Positions 25,957 through 35,363 of a stretch of 64,000 nt of DNA are shown in pieces. Every line of letters starts with the position of its first letter. Position 1 is the stretch's first letter. Position numbers and translations under genes: made by a program. The notes beneath the pieces are model-generated. The model saw nothing but the letters and a program-made list of their open reading frames with translations. It searched no databases and had not been told where the DNA came from. Source of the stretch: Devosia rhodophyticola (lineage in GTDB: Bacteria > Pseudomonadota > Alphaproteobacteria > Rhizobiales > Devosiaceae); NCBI RefSeq assembly GCF_028816475.1, contig NZ_CP118247.1, positions 1,612,001 to 1,676,000 of the forward strand. Reading direction: 5' to 3'.

Positions 25957-27870
25957 ATGGCTAAAGTAATCGGTATTGACCTCGGAACCACCAATAGCTG
26001 CGTTGCAGTGATGGATGGATCGAACCCGAAAGTGATCGAAAACGCCGAAGGCGCGCGCACGACGCCGTCGATGGTGGCATTTTCCAAGGATGGAGAGCGT
26101 CTGGTGGGTCAGCCGGCCAAGCGTCAGGCTGTTACCAATCCTGAAGGTACGCTGTTCGCAGTCAAGCGCCTGATCGGGCGCCGCTATGACGACAAGGTTG
26201 TGGGCAAGGACAAGGATCTGGTCCCCTTCAAGATCGTCAAGGCCGACAATGGCGATGCATGGGTGGAAGCTTCGGGCGACAAATATTCGCCAAGCCAGGT
26301 TTCAGCCATGATCCTGCAGAAGATGAAGGAAACTGCTGAGAGCTATCTGGGCGAGAATGTCACCCAGGCCGTTATCACCGTTCCTGCGTATTTTAATGAC
26401 AGTCAGCGTCAGGCAACCAAGGATGCCGGCAAGATCGCCGGGCTTGAAGTATTGCGCATCATCAACGAGCCCACTGCTGCAGCGCTCGCTTACGGCCTCG
26501 ACAAGAAGGCTGCCGGAACCATCGCGGTTTATGACCTTGGTGGTGGCACGTTCGACGTCTCGGTGCTCGAAATTGGCGATGGCGTATTTGAAGTCAAATC
26601 CACCAACGGCGATACTTTCCTTGGCGGTGAAGACTTTGACATGCGTCTGGTCGATTATTTTGCCGACGAGTTCAAGAAAGAGCAGGGTATTGACCTGCGC
26701 AGCGACAAACTGGCTCTGCAGCGCCTCAAGGAAGCTGCCGAAAAGGCCAAGATCGAGCTGTCGGCTTCGACCCAGACTGAAATCAACCTGCCCTTCATCA
26801 CTGCCGATGCATCGGGCCCCAAGCATTTGACCCTGAAACTGTCGCGTTCCAAGTTTGAAACGCTGGTTGATGATCTGGTCCAGAAGACCATTGAGCCTTG
26901 CAAGCAGGCGCTCAAGGATGCCGGTGTTACCGCTGCCCAGATCGACGAAGTTGTGCTGGTCGGTGGCATGAGTCGCATGCCCAAGGTTCAGGAAGTGGTC
27001 AAGCAACTGTTCGGCAAGGACCCCCACAAGGGCGTCAATCCCGATGAAGTTGTGGCGCTTGGTGCTGCCATTCAGGCCGGCGTGTTGCAGGGCGACGTCA
27101 AGGACGTGTTGTTGCTCGATGTGACCCCGCTGTCGCTGGGCATCGAGACGCTGGGTGGCGTGTTCACCCGGCTGATCGATCGTAACACCACGATCCCGAC
27201 AAAGAAGGGCCAGACCTTCTCGACCGCTGAAGACAACCAGTCTGCGGTGACCATCCGCGTGTTCCAGGGTGAACGCGAAATGGCGGTCAACAACAAGCTG
27301 CTGGGCAATTTCGATTTGGCCGGTATTCCGCCTGCGCAGCGCGGCGTACCGCAGATCGAGGTAACCTTCGACATCGATGCTAACGGCATCGTCAATGTGT
27401 CGGCCAAGGACAAGGGCACTGGCAAGGAACAACAGATCCGCATTCAGGCCTCGGGTGGTCTGTCAGACTCTGACATCGAAAAGATGGTGGAAGAGGCAGA
27501 ACAGAACGCTGAAGCCGACAAGAAGAAACGCGAAGCTGTCGAAGCCAAGAACCAGGGCGAAAGCCTCATCCACTCGACCGAGAAATCGTTGTCAGAATAT
27601 GGCGACAAGGTCTCGGCCGAAGAAAAGGGCGCGATAGAAACTGCGGTTGCCGAGCTCAAGGCCGTCATTGACGGTGATGATGGCGAAGTGATCAAGGAAA
27701 AGACCAACGCGCTGGCCGAAGCATCAATGAAACTGGGCGAAGCCATGTACAAGGCCAGCCAGGCCGAGGCTGAAGCCAAGGCCAATGGAAGCGATGAAGA
27801 CAGCGAAGAAGATGATGTCGTTGATGCTGACTTCGAAGAGGTCAAGGACGACGATCAGAAATCGGCATAG
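25957..27870 (+). CDS. dnaK: Chaperone protein DnaK (Hsp70)
   Basis: A 637-residue Hsp70. The ATPase domain starts [18 protein letters not shown] and contains [31 protein letters not shown] and [14 protein letters not shown]. The substrate-binding domain begins near residue 390 ([18 protein letters not shown]). The lid ends in an acidic tail with [11 protein letters not shown]. The correct start is the ATG at 25957 with AGAGAGG upstream; earlier in-frame codons would add an unrelated leader. A sigma-32-like promoter lies upstream and an intrinsic terminator directly downstream. Confidence 0.99.
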   Translation: MAKVIGIDLGTTNSCVAVMDGSNPKVIENAEGARTTPSMVAFSKDGERLVGQPAKRQAVTNPEGTLFAVKRLIGRRYDDKVVGKDKDLVPFKIVKADNGDAWVEASGDKYSPSQVSAMILQKMKETAESYLGENVTQAVITVPAYFNDSQRQATKDAGKIAGLEVLRIINEPTAAALAYGLDKKAAGTIAVYDLGGGTFDVSVLEIGDGVFEVKSTNGDTFLGGEDFDMRLVDYFADEFKKEQGIDLRSDKLALQRLKEAAEKAKIELSASTQTEINLPFITADASGPKHLTLKLSRSKFETLVDDLVQKTIEPCKQALKDAGVTAAQIDEVVLVGGMSRMPKVQEVVKQLFGKDPHKGVNPDEVVALGAAIQAGVLQGDVKDVLLLDVTPLSLGIETLGGVFTRLIDRNTTIPTKKGQTFSTAEDNQSAVTIRVFQGEREMAVNNKLLGNFDLAGIPPAQRGVPQIEVTFDIDANGIVNVSAKDKGTGKEQQIRIQASGGLSDSDIEKMVEEAEQNAEADKKKREAVEAKNQGESLIHSTEKSLSEYGDKVSAEEKGAIETAVAELKAVIDGDDGEVIKEKTNALAEASMKLGEAMYKASQAEAEAKANGSDEDSEEDDVVDADFEEVKDDDQKSA

Positions 27871-27892
27871 ACCGGTTCAGTTCAAGATTGAA

Positions 27893-27920
27893 GGGTCCGG
27901 CGCAAAGCCGGGCCCTTTTT
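27893..27920 (+). terminator. Rho-independent terminator after dnaK
   Basis: GGGTCCGGC and GCCGGGCCC form a 9-bp stem (one G-U pair) around a GCAAA loop, followed by TTTTT. It lies 22 bases after the dnaK stop and separates dnaK from the 158-aa ORF and dnaJ. Confidence 0.9.
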
Positions 27921-28020
27921 CGTTTGTGTGGCCGCTTCCGTCTCCTATCCGCCTATGCGGCTAATCGCCTGATGCTGCCTTTGTTCTAGGTATTCCAGAC
28001 GACATGGCCTATGATGGCCT

Positions 28021-28497
28021 ATGAACATTCCAGACCCCCAAACATTCACCGATCCCGTTAAACTGCGCAAACTCATGGCCAATGCCGTGCGTCTGGGCCA
28101 CGAGGATCTGGCCTTCAACTGCAAGCTTCGCATTGCCGAACTGGTGGGCGAAGGCCACGACGCCGGCGTCGAGCGCGAATTCTGGACCGCCATTGCTGCG
28201 GCCGAGGAATTCAAGACTGCGGCGGCAGGCAAGTCATCCAAGCTGACTAAAATTCGGGCCAAGCACAAGCGCGTCGGCGCGCAGCGCGTTCTGGCTGACC
28301 TGATGATGGAAGACGGCGTTACCGAAGGTTTCGATATTTTGGTGGCCAATGGTCGCGGCGATCTGACCGGCGAAGCGGTGGTCTTGCGGCACGATGACGT
28401 CTTTTCGGTCGACGAGGTCAATGCAGCGCGGCGCAAGCTGATGGAGCACGGCATCACCAGTGCTGACCGGCTCGAAGCCGAAGAAGTGGAGGGTTGA
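28021..28497 (+). CDS. Conserved-looking hypothetical protein (158 aa) between dnaK and dnaJ
   Basis: A 158-residue soluble, charged protein starting MNIPDPQTFTDPVKLRKL. I do not recognise a domain. The N-terminal half looks helical (KLMANAVRLGHEDLAFNCKL). The middle is Lys-rich (GKSSKLTKIRAKHKRVG). The C-terminal half contains GEAVVLRHDDVFSVDEVNAA. There is no signal peptide or transmembrane helix. No Shine-Dalgarno is obvious; instead the start lies in a tandem ATGGCCTATG repeat (28004-28023). It has terminators on both sides, so it is probably monocistronic. Reading frame and codon use look genuine. Confidence 0.7.
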   Translation: MNIPDPQTFTDPVKLRKLMANAVRLGHEDLAFNCKLRIAELVGEGHDAGVEREFWTAIAAAEEFKTAAAGKSSKLTKIRAKHKRVGAQRVLADLMMEDGVTEGFDILVANGRGDLTGEAVVLRHDDVFSVDEVNAARRKLMEHGITSADRLEAEEVEG

Positions 28498-28548
28498 TTT
28501 TGCACGACTGAGCTAAATCATCCTTGGTATAAATTCACACGCGCCAAC

Positions 28549-28564
28549 GGTTTCACGTGAATCA
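28549..28564. other. parS: parS-like site (variant)
   Basis: GGTTTCACGTGAATCA; on the minus strand TGATTCACGTGAAACC. It matches 14 of 16 bases of canonical parS and includes GANTC (GAATC). It sits four bases before a terminator in the gap ahead of dnaJ. Confidence 0.65.
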
Positions 28565-28567
28565 CCC

Positions 28568-28593
28568 AGCCCGGTCTTTGCACCGGGCTTTTT
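28568..28593 (+). terminator. Rho-independent terminator after the 158-aa ORF
   Basis: AGCCCGGT and ACCGGGCT form an 8-bp stem with a CTTTGC loop, followed by a T run. It ends transcription of the 158-aa ORF before dnaJ. Confidence 0.88.
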
Positions 28594-28770
28594 GTTGGCA
28601 TTGAATGGAAGGGCAAGCCTTGTTAAGAGCGGGGCGAATTTTCCTGATGGTCAGGCAAATCGGGCTTCCCCCTTGCGGGCAGCAATATTGATGGCCATCT
28701 AGGGAGCAGTATTTTTGACCTGTGATGCGCACCGGATCAGTTTCGGCTGCCGCGCTAGGAGAACGACTAC

Positions 28771-29925
28771 TTGGCCAAACGTGATTTTTACGATGTGCTC
28801 GGCGTCCAGAAAGGCGCGGATGAAGCTGCGCTCAAGAGCGCATACCGCAAGCTCGCCATGCAGCACCACCCTGACCGTAACCCCGGCAACAGCGAAGCCG
28901 AGGCCAAGTTCAAGGAAATCAGCGAGGCCTATGATACTTTGAAAGACGGCCAGAAACGGGCAGCCTATGACCGTTTCGGCCACGCTGCCTTTGAAAATGG
29001 TGGCGGCGGGCGCGGGGGCGCGGGGTTCGGCCCTGAGTTTTCTTCGTCTATGTCCGATATTTTCGAAGACATTTTTGGCGACTTCATGGGCGGCGGCGGT
29101 GGCGGTGGTGCACAACGCCGGGGCGGCGGCGGCGGTTCGGCGCGGATGCGCGGCTCCGATCTGCGCTATAATCTGGAAATTTCGCTCGAAGAGAGCTTTT
29201 TGGGCCGGACTGTCGAGGTCGATGTCCCAACGCTTGTCGGGTGCACAACTTGCGATGGTTCGGGCGCCAAGCCGGGCACCGGCAAGCACACCTGCCGCCA
29301 GTGCAATGGCCACGGCAAGGTTCGGGCAGCGCAGGGCTTTTTCACTATTGAGCGCACCTGCCCCGTTTGTCAGGGGCGCGGTGAAATGATGGATGAGCCG
29401 TGTACCGATTGCGGCGGGCAGGGGCGGCGCCAGGAAAATCGCAAGCTCTCGGTCGATATTCCCAAAGGCATTGAGGATGGGACGCGCATTCGCCTTGCCA
29501 ATGAGGGCGAAGCCGGGCTGCGCGGTGGCCCTCCGGGCGACCTCTATATTTTCATTTCGCTACGCCCCCATGATCTGTTCCAGCGCGAGGGGGCCGATTT
29601 ATATGCGCGCGTGCCCATCGCGATGACGACAGCAGCGCTCGGTGGTGAGTTTGAAGTGCCGACGCTTGATGGCACCCGTGCCAAGGTCAAGGTTTCGGCG
29701 GGGACCCAGCCGGGTCAACGAGTTCGGCTCAAAGGCAAGGGCATGCCGGTGCTCCGCACCAAGGATACAGGCGATCTTTACGTTCAGCTTGATATCGAAA
29801 CACCCCAGCATCTAAGCCGCCGTCAGCGCGAATTGCTCGAGGAATTCCAGAACCTGACCACTGAAAAAACCAATCCGACATCGGATGGCTTTTTCGACAA
29901 GCTCAAAAAGATGTTCGAAGTTTAG
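28771..29925 (+). CDS. dnaJ: Chaperone protein DnaJ (Hsp40)
   Basis: A 384-residue class I J-protein that stimulates DnaK ATPase and delivers unfolded clients. J domain at residues 1-70 with the HPD motif in [10 protein letters not shown], then a Gly/Phe- and Gly-rich linker (about 75-125). Four zinc-finger repeats follow: [24 protein letters not shown] and CTDCGGQG. The C-terminal substrate domain completes it. The start is TTG with AGGAG ten bases upstream, less usual for this gene. It is separated from dnaK by two terminators, so it must have its own promoter. Confidence 0.98.
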   Translation: MAKRDFYDVLGVQKGADEAALKSAYRKLAMQHHPDRNPGNSEAEAKFKEISEAYDTLKDGQKRAAYDRFGHAAFENGGGGRGGAGFGPEFSSSMSDIFEDIFGDFMGGGGGGGAQRRGGGGGSARMRGSDLRYNLEISLEESFLGRTVEVDVPTLVGCTTCDGSGAKPGTGKHTCRQCNGHGKVRAAQGFFTIERTCPVCQGRGEMMDEPCTDCGGQGRRQENRKLSVDIPKGIEDGTRIRLANEGEAGLRGGPPGDLYIFISLRPHDLFQREGADLYARVPIAMTTAALGGEFEVPTLDGTRAKVKVSAGTQPGQRVRLKGKGMPVLRTKDTGDLYVQLDIETPQHLSRRQRELLEEFQNLTTEKTNPTSDGFFDKLKKMFEV

Positions 29926-29929
29926 AGAA

Positions 29930-29945
29930 ATGACGGCGCCGTCAT
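29930..29945. terminator. Perfect palindrome between convergent dnaJ and VOC genes
   Basis: ATGACGGCGCCGTCAT is fully self-complementary and lies between two convergent genes. It may act as a short bidirectional terminator; no T run follows it directly. Confidence 0.4.
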
Positions 29946-29946
29946 A

Positions 29947-30357
29947 TTATTCAGTTTGCGGGATGGCGGCTGGGTCCATCCAGAAAATTTCCCAGATGTG
30001 ACCGTCAAGGTCGGCAAAAGCGCGCGAATACATAAAGCCCAGATCCTGAAGCGCCCGTGGCTCACTGCCGCCCGCCGCCGTTGCCTTGTCGACCAGTGCG
30101 TCAACTTCGGTTTGGCTGTCGCGATTAAGCGCAATCAGCATTTCGCTGACCTTGTGGGCGTCCGCGATGGGGCGCGGGGTGAATTGGGCAAATTTCTCAT
30201 GCGTCAACAGCATGGCGAAAATGGTGTCTGAAATCACCATGCAAGCCGCCGTTTCATCGGTGAAATCGGGATTGAAGCTCCATCCCAGTTTGGTAAAAAA
30301 CGCCTTGGCCAGTTCAAGATTATTGACCGGCAGGTTGATGAAAACACTAGTGGCCAT
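29947..30357 (-). CDS. VOC (glyoxalase/bleomycin-resistance) family protein
   Basis: About 136 residues with the vicinal-oxygen-chelate fold. MATSVFINLPVNNLELAKAF with GWSFNPDFTDE at the N terminus and FADLDGHIWEIFWMDP at the C terminus are typical, the latter giving a metal-binding Glu. The substrate is unknown; relatives are often annotated as glyoxalase-like lactoylglutathione lyases. The ATG at 30357 has GGAGG five bases upstream, which fixes the start. Confidence 0.87.
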   Translation of the reverse strand: MATSVFINLPVNNLELAKAFFTKLGWSFNPDFTDETAACMVISDTIFAMLLTHEKFAQFTPRPIADAHKVSEMLIALNRDSQTEVDALVDKATAAGGSEPRALQDLGFMYSRAFADLDGHIWEIFWMDPAAIPQTE

Positions 30358-30475
30358 TCTACCCTCCCAACATCGGAAAGATAAAGAATAGCACCAGGCG
30401 TTCGCGGAGGCGACAGCGGGGTTGCGCCCGCCAGAGTGGGCGGGCAAAGTTGTGTAAATTAAACAGGAACTGCAT

Positions 30476-31024
30476 ATGACCACCGCCTTGACACTTTCCG
30501 GCTCCATCCGCCGCGGATCGCACAATCGCCAATTGCAGCAGCATGTGGGCCACAAGCTGAGCGAGGCCGGGGTGGCCGTTACCGCGCTTGATCTGGCCGA
30601 CTTCGACATGCCGATCTTTAATGAAGATCTGGAGCCGGATAATGTGCCAGCAGCAGCGAGTCGGTTGGCGGAAATGTTTCGCACGCACGATGTTATTTTC
30701 ATCGCCTGCCCAGAATATAATGGCGGGATAACACCGCTGATGGTCAATACGATTGCCTGGCTCAGTCGGCAACGGCCCAGCCCTTTCCGTCACGCGGTAT
30801 TCGGGATTGGCGGCGTCAGTTCGGGAAAGTACGGAACGATCTGGGCGCAGTCTCATCTGCGCGACAGCCTCAGCAAGATCGGGGCACTGGTGGTGCCGAC
30901 GCTTTTAGGGATCGGACCGGTGGAGCAGGCAATTGATGCGGACGGCAACTTCATTGAGCCCGCCACCACGCGCAAGATCGATCAGATGGTGATTGAGCTG
31001 ACCCATTTCAGTCGCGGGGTCTGA
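30476..31024 (+). CDS. NADPH-dependent FMN reductase family protein
   Basis: A 182-residue flavodoxin-like reductase. LSGSIRRGSHNRQL is the phosphate-binding loop for FMN, and CPEYNGGITPLMVN is the conserved flavin-ring motif. Enzymes of this family reduce FMN, quinones, azo dyes or chromate with NAD(P)H; the substrate is not readable. It is followed after two bases by a histidine-phosphatase gene, so the two form an operon that may continue into pyrF-dapB-gpmA. Confidence 0.9.
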   Translation: MTTALTLSGSIRRGSHNRQLQQHVGHKLSEAGVAVTALDLADFDMPIFNEDLEPDNVPAAASRLAEMFRTHDVIFIACPEYNGGITPLMVNTIAWLSRQRPSPFRHAVFGIGGVSSGKYGTIWAQSHLRDSLSKIGALVVPTLLGIGPVEQAIDADGNFIEPATTRKIDQMVIELTHFSRGV

Positions 31025-31026
31025 GA

Positions 31027-31638
31027 ATGCTCTCGCTCTATCTCAGCCACCCGCAGGTTGAAATGGATCCAGCAATTGATGTGTCGCAATGGACCCTTTC
31101 GGCAATTGGTCGCAGGCGGGCCGAGGCATTATCGCAGCGGCTAAAGCTTGATCGTGCAACGCGGCTATGTTCCAGCGCTGAACGCAAGGCGATGGATCTG
31201 GCTCAGATTCTGGCTGCTAGTACAGATCAGCGGGTTACATATGGCGAGGCTTTCAACGAGAATGATCGGTCCGCGACAGGCTTTTTGCCCAAAGAGGAAT
31301 TCGAGGCGGCGGCGAATCGGTTTTTTGGGGAACCGGAAAATTCTTATGCCGGATGGGAACGCGCGATCGACGCGCAGGCCCGGATTGTCAGGGCGGTTGA
31401 TGAGGTGCTGTCCGAAGCCGATGGCCCGGTGGTCTTTTGCGGCCATGGGGCCGTGGGCACATTGCTCAAGTGCCATGTTGCCAAGAGAGCGATTAACCGC
31501 AGCGAGGACCAATCCCATAGCGGGGATCCGGGCGGCGGCAACGGGTTGATATTTGATTGGGCGACCGGGGTGCTGATCGGCGATTGGACACCATTTGAAG
31601 CGCTGCCGTCCAACTGGCAGGACCTCTCCATTGCCTAA
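31027..31638 (+). CDS. Histidine phosphatase superfamily protein with altered RHG motif
   Basis: A 203-residue phosphoglycerate-mutase-like protein. The second catalytic His is in a normal context (VVFCGHGAVG), and RLCSSAERKAMDLAQIL gives the usual conserved Arg/Ser-Ala segment. At the N terminus, where RHG is expected, it has LSHPQVE: the His is present but the preceding Arg and following Gly are Ser and Pro. Activity may therefore be altered. It follows the FMN reductase gene by two bases and precedes pyrF. Confidence 0.82.
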   Translation: MLSLYLSHPQVEMDPAIDVSQWTLSAIGRRRAEALSQRLKLDRATRLCSSAERKAMDLAQILAASTDQRVTYGEAFNENDRSATGFLPKEEFEAAANRFFGEPENSYAGWERAIDAQARIVRAVDEVLSEADGPVVFCGHGAVGTLLKCHVAKRAINRSEDQSHSGDPGGGNGLIFDWATGVLIGDWTPFEALPSNWQDLSIA

Positions 31639-31686
31639 GGGCGTCGGCTGTGGCAAGGAAGCGCGAAATCCTGGGAGATGAACTTC

Positions 31687-32385
31687 ATGAGTGGACAACT
31701 GATTGTTGGCCTCGACGTCGACACGCGCCAGCAGGCTGAGACCATCATTGAGGCGCTGGACGGCAGCGTCGATTTTTTCAAGATTGGCTATCAGTGTTTT
31801 TACGGAGCCGATGGATTTGCGCTGGGCAAGGCACTGCTGGCCGCAGGCAAGAAGGTATTTTTCGATCTCAAGCTGCTCGATATCGACAATACGGTTGAAA
31901 AAGGCGTGGCAGCAATTGCGGCCACGGGTGCAACCATGTTGACCGTTCATGGCTATCCGCAAGCGATGCGGGCAGCGGTGCGCGGTGCTGCCGGATCAGG
32001 ATTGACCATCCTTGGCGTTTCGGTTCTGACCTCGATGGACGACAATGATGTTGCTGAGGCCGGGTTTGCTCGTGACACGGCAGGGCTGGTGTCCCTGCGG
32101 GCCGATCAGGCAAAAAAGGCCGGTATTGGCGGCCTGGTCTGCGCGGCCCATGAAGCAGCCATGGTTCGGCAAATTGTCGGGCAGGGTATGGCCATCGTCA
32201 CGCCCGGCATTCGGCCTGCGGGTTCAGACAGCGGCGATCAAAAGCGGGTGGTGACACCGCGACAGGCCCTTGATGCAGGCTCAACGCATCTGGTTGTTGC
32301 GCGGCCCATCGTTCAAACCGCCGACCCTGCCGCCGCCGCACGAGCCATTCTGACGGAAATGGCTGGCGGGACGCGGTTGGCGTAG
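31687..32385 (+). CDS. pyrF: Orotidine 5'-phosphate decarboxylase
   Basis: A 232-residue TIM-barrel enzyme that makes UMP from OMP. GLDVDT, FKIGYQCFYG and the catalytic array FFDLKLLDIDNTV (Asp-x-Lys-x-x-Asp) are clear, as are TVHGYP and VTPGIRPAG. The ATG at 31687 fits the GGGAG ribosome-binding site better than the ATG at 31678, which directly abuts it. It is followed by dapB after 41 bp. Confidence 0.97.
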   Translation: MSGQLIVGLDVDTRQQAETIIEALDGSVDFFKIGYQCFYGADGFALGKALLAAGKKVFFDLKLLDIDNTVEKGVAAIAATGATMLTVHGYPQAMRAAVRGAAGSGLTILGVSVLTSMDDNDVAEAGFARDTAGLVSLRADQAKKAGIGGLVCAAHEAAMVRQIVGQGMAIVTPGIRPAGSDSGDQKRVVTPRQALDAGSTHLVVARPIVQTADPAAAARAILTEMAGGTRLA

Positions 32386-32426
32386 GGCCTTGTTACTGCT
32401 AGAGCCTTAGCAACGAGGAGCTGCAA

Positions 32427-33239
32427 ATGGCCGATTTAAAGATTGTCGTTGCGGGCGCAGGCGGACGCATGGGCGCCGCCAATATTCGAGCCGTCTCGGC
32501 GCTGGCTGGCGTCGCGCTGCATGGCGCCGTTGACCGGGCAGGTGCGGAGGCCATTGGCAAGGACGCGGGCAGTTTTGCCGGCATCGAGCCATTGGGCATT
32601 GCCATCACCGACGACATGCAGGCGGCACTGGCGGGTGCGGACGCGGTGATCGATTTTACCATCCCGACGGCGAGCGTCGAACTGGCTCGCCAGACCAGCG
32701 CGCGCGGGATGATCCATATCATTGGCACCACTGGCTGTTCACCGGACCAGGATCGCGCATTTGCAGAGGCGGCAAACGCGGGCGGGCGTATTGTCAAATC
32801 GGGCAATTTTTCGATGGGCGTGACGCTTCTGGCCAATCTGGTGCGCAAGGCGGCGACAGCGCTATCGGCCTATGACATCGAAATTCTCGAAATGCATCAC
32901 AACAAGAAAGTTGACGCGCCTTCTGGCACAGCGCTCCTTTTGGGGGAAGCGGCGGCCAAGGGTCGCAACATCGCGCTTGCGGATCATTCAGTGCGGGTGC
33001 GTGATGGCCATACGGGTGCGCGTGAGCCGGGTAGTATTGGCTTTGCGACGCTGCGCGGCGGCACCGTTGTGGGCGAACACAGCGTTATTTTTGCCGGTCC
33101 CTCAGAGCGGATTGAACTGGTCCACCGGGCTGAAGATCGCGCCATTTTTGCCAATGGCGCCACACGAGCTGCACTTTGGGCCCGCGACCAGAAGGCTGGC
33201 CTATATGGTATGGACGAGGTTTTGGGGCTGACCGACTGA
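32427..33239 (+). CDS. dapB: 4-hydroxy-tetrahydrodipicolinate reductase
   Basis: A 270-residue NAD(P)H enzyme of the diaminopimelate/lysine pathway. GAGGRMG is the nucleotide-binding loop, [10 protein letters not shown] the lid motif, and [16 protein letters not shown] holds the catalytic His and Lys. GAGGAG lies just before the ATG. Neighbour gpmA follows after 32 bases. Confidence 0.98.
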   Translation: MADLKIVVAGAGGRMGAANIRAVSALAGVALHGAVDRAGAEAIGKDAGSFAGIEPLGIAITDDMQAALAGADAVIDFTIPTASVELARQTSARGMIHIIGTTGCSPDQDRAFAEAANAGGRIVKSGNFSMGVTLLANLVRKAATALSAYDIEILEMHHNKKVDAPSGTALLLGEAAAKGRNIALADHSVRVRDGHTGAREPGSIGFATLRGGTVVGEHSVIFAGPSERIELVHRAEDRAIFANGATRAALWARDQKAGLYGMDEVLGLTD

Positions 33240-33271
33240 GCGCCTCACGGATTTGAATATTGGAGAGAACA

Positions 33272-33886
33272 ATGACCGGCACCCTGATACTCGTGCGCCA
33301 CGGGCAAAGCGAATGGAACCTCAAAAACCTGTTCACCGGCTGGCGCAATCCGGACCTGACTGAAAAGGGTATTGAGGAAGCGCGCGAAACCGGACGGGTT
33401 CTGGCCGCCAAATCCATCGTGCCCGATCTCTATTACACCTCGAGCCTCAAACGCGCCCAGCATACGCTGGACCTGATGCTCGAAGAGATGGACATTGCCA
33501 ACGTCACCATCGTGCGCAACACCGCCCTTAACGAACGCGACTATGGCGATCTTGCCGGACTAAACAAGGACGATGCGCGCAAGAAATGGGGGGATGAGCA
33601 GGTGCACATCTGGCGCCGATCGTTCGACGTTCCACCGCCGGGCGGCGAAAGCCTCAAGGACACTGCAGCGCGTACGCTGCCCTATTATGAGAGCGAAATT
33701 CAGCCCAAGGTGGCCGCCGGACAAACCATACTGGTGGCCGCGCACGGCAATTCGCTGCGCGCACTGGTTATGGCCATTGAGGGGCTGACGCCCGAAGAAA
33801 TTCTCAAACGCGAAATCGGCACTGGTCAGCCAACCGTTTATAAACTCAAGGCCGACGGATCGCTGGACCAGCGTATCGAGCTCTAA
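33272..33886 (+). CDS. gpmA: 2,3-bisphosphoglycerate-dependent phosphoglycerate mutase
   Basis: A 204-residue glycolytic mutase, shorter than the E. coli enzyme (about 250) as is normal in this bacterial order. [18 protein letters not shown] contains the phosphohistidine, [17 protein letters not shown] the catalytic Glu region, and [11 protein letters not shown] the second His. GGAGAG precedes the ATG at 33272, and an upstream TTG in frame is less likely. The dapB-gpmA pairing recurs in Rhizobiales. Confidence 0.96.
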   Translation: MTGTLILVRHGQSEWNLKNLFTGWRNPDLTEKGIEEARETGRVLAAKSIVPDLYYTSSLKRAQHTLDLMLEEMDIANVTIVRNTALNERDYGDLAGLNKDDARKKWGDEQVHIWRRSFDVPPPGGESLKDTAARTLPYYESEIQPKVAAGQTILVAAHGNSLRALVMAIEGLTPEEILKREIGTGQPTVYKLKADGSLDQRIEL

Positions 33887-33912
33887 CCGAAAATTGATTC
33901 GGCGGCCAGTTG

Positions 33913-34785
33913 CTATTGCCTGGTCGCCGAAACCACCCCGGCTTCCCAGCCCAGAATTGCCCGTTTGCGCGGTACGCCCCAATGGTAGCCGGTCAGTGCG
34001 CCCGAGGTCCCCACCACGCGATGGCATGGGACGACGAAGGAAATCGGATTTTTGCCCACCGCCGCGCCCACCGCCCGTGAAGCCGCCGGACGGCCAATGC
34101 AGTTGGCGACTGCGCCATAGGTGGTGGCACCACCAACCGGGATGCGCAGCAACGTCTCCCATACCTTGACCTCAAAATCGGTGCCGATCAGCACAACGCG
34201 TACCGGCTGGTCGGCCGACCAGCGTTGGGGATCAAAAATATTGGCGGCCAATTGGGCTACGCGTGCATCGTTTCGTGTAAACCGTGCATTGGGCCAGCGA
34301 TTGGCCAAATCCTGGAACGCCATTTCGATGCTGATTTCCCCGTCGGCAAAACCGAGCCCGGAGATACCATAATTGGTGGCCGTCACCACCGCAGTACCAA
34401 AGGGAGAAGGCGCCGCGCCCCAGATCATATCAATGCCAGCGCCTTTTGCCCGGAACACGCCTGGCGGCATGGCCTCATAGGTCACGAATAAATCATGCAG
34501 GCGGGAGCTGGAGGACAGGCCGACCTCGAAAGTCGTATCCAACACACTGGCGTGCTCGGCCAGCAGTGATTTTGCATGATCGAGCGCCACTGCCTGGGCA
34601 AAGGATTTGGGACTGAGCCCACACCAGCGCCGAAACAGATCAGTCAACTGCCGCTCACTCAGTCCCAGTGCCCGGGCAAAGAGAGGCAGATCAATTTCGT
34701 CAGGGCCGGTCTCGCTCAAATAGCGGATCGCGGCGCGGATAGTCTCATAATCAGATTGTGTGGTGGGTAGTGCGTGCGTGTTCAT
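33913..34785 (-). CDS. ada: Ada-like methylated-DNA-protein cysteine methyltransferase with AraC domain
   Basis: A 290-residue protein with an AraC-type helix-turn-helix region (about 15-110: FARALGLSERQLTDLF, then FEVGLSSSSRLHDLFV) and a C-terminal O6-alkylguanine-DNA alkyltransferase domain. The acceptor cysteine is in VVPCHRVVG, and GATTYGAVAN precedes it. The N-terminal zinc domain of E. coli Ada that senses methylphosphotriesters is missing, so the transcriptional trigger must differ. The DUF2244 gene lies 30 bp upstream in the same direction. Confidence 0.92.
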   Translation of the reverse strand: MNTHALPTTQSDYETIRAAIRYLSETGPDEIDLPLFARALGLSERQLTDLFRRWCGLSPKSFAQAVALDHAKSLLAEHASVLDTTFEVGLSSSSRLHDLFVTYEAMPPGVFRAKGAGIDMIWGAAPSPFGTAVVTATNYGISGLGFADGEISIEMAFQDLANRWPNARFTRNDARVAQLAANIFDPQRWSADQPVRVVLIGTDFEVKVWETLLRIPVGGATTYGAVANCIGRPAASRAVGAAVGKNPISFVVPCHRVVGTSGALTGYHWGVPRKRAILGWEAGVVSATRQ

Positions 34786-34815
34786 GAGCGCTACAATAGC
34801 GCGCCGAACGGTCGC

Positions 34816-35313
34816 TTACGACCCGGTTTTTACCGCCCGAATGCGTGCCTTACGCAGGGCCGTTCCGAACGCCATTGCAAAGCTGGATTTCTCGTCAGGG
34901 CTGAGAAATTCACCGATCTCAAGCTCATCATGGGCACTGCGAATGTGAAGGGCGATAGTGCGTTCATCAAAGTCACGATCTACAACCAACCGAACGGCGG
35001 TGGGTAAAAACTTGCGCGATCGGGCGTGCCCGCGCGGCCCAACCCGGGTTATCTCGAGCCGGTCGGACCAAATCTGCACGCGCTGACAACGCTTGCCATC
35101 ATTGTGGGAATAATTGAGCGCCAGAGCAATCGCCAAAACGGCCCCAGCGACGCAAATGACAACTGGCCAGGCGCCCAATGCCACAGCTATCATGGCTGGC
35201 AGGGCGCCCAAAATCGCGGCACCAACAACTACCAACCAGCGCCCGCGGCGGGACAGGGCCCGGTGTGGCGTCAGTTCGGCGGAAAACAGCGGTGTTGTCG
35301 TGGTATCTTGCAT
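34816..35313 (-). CDS. DUF2244 family membrane protein
   Basis: About 165 residues with two adjacent membrane helices (about residues 25-70: WLVVVGAAILGALPAMIAVA and PVVICVAGAVLAIALAL). A cytoplasmic domain follows (VQIWSDRLEITRVGPRGH, LVVDRDFDERTIALHI, LEIGEFLSPDEK). This matches DUF2244, function unknown. I take the ATG at 35313, which places the gene back to back with nth across a 50-bp promoter gap. Confidence 0.85.
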   Translation of the reverse strand: MQDTTTTPLFSAELTPHRALSRRGRWLVVVGAAILGALPAMIAVALGAWPVVICVAGAVLAIALALNYSHNDGKRCQRVQIWSDRLEITRVGPRGHARSRKFLPTAVRLVVDRDFDERTIALHIRSAHDELEIGEFLSPDEKSSFAMAFGTALRKARIRAVKTGS

Positions 35314-35363
35314 TTGGCTTTGACTCGCTGGATCAGTATAGACCCAGAAATGTGGGAGAGAGA

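Noticed and set aside
26302..27432. Long open frame (376 codons) antisense to dnaK
   Set aside because: It is a mirror of dnaK codon bias. Such antisense dnaK frames are well known to be misannotated, for example as glutamate dehydrogenase. No ribosome-binding site or family signature supports it.
30426..30445. GCCCGCC-AGAGTG-GGCGGGC hairpin upstream of the FMN reductase as a terminator
   Set aside because: It lies in a divergent promoter gap with no T run, so a terminator role makes no sense. It may be a structured leader, but evidence is thin.
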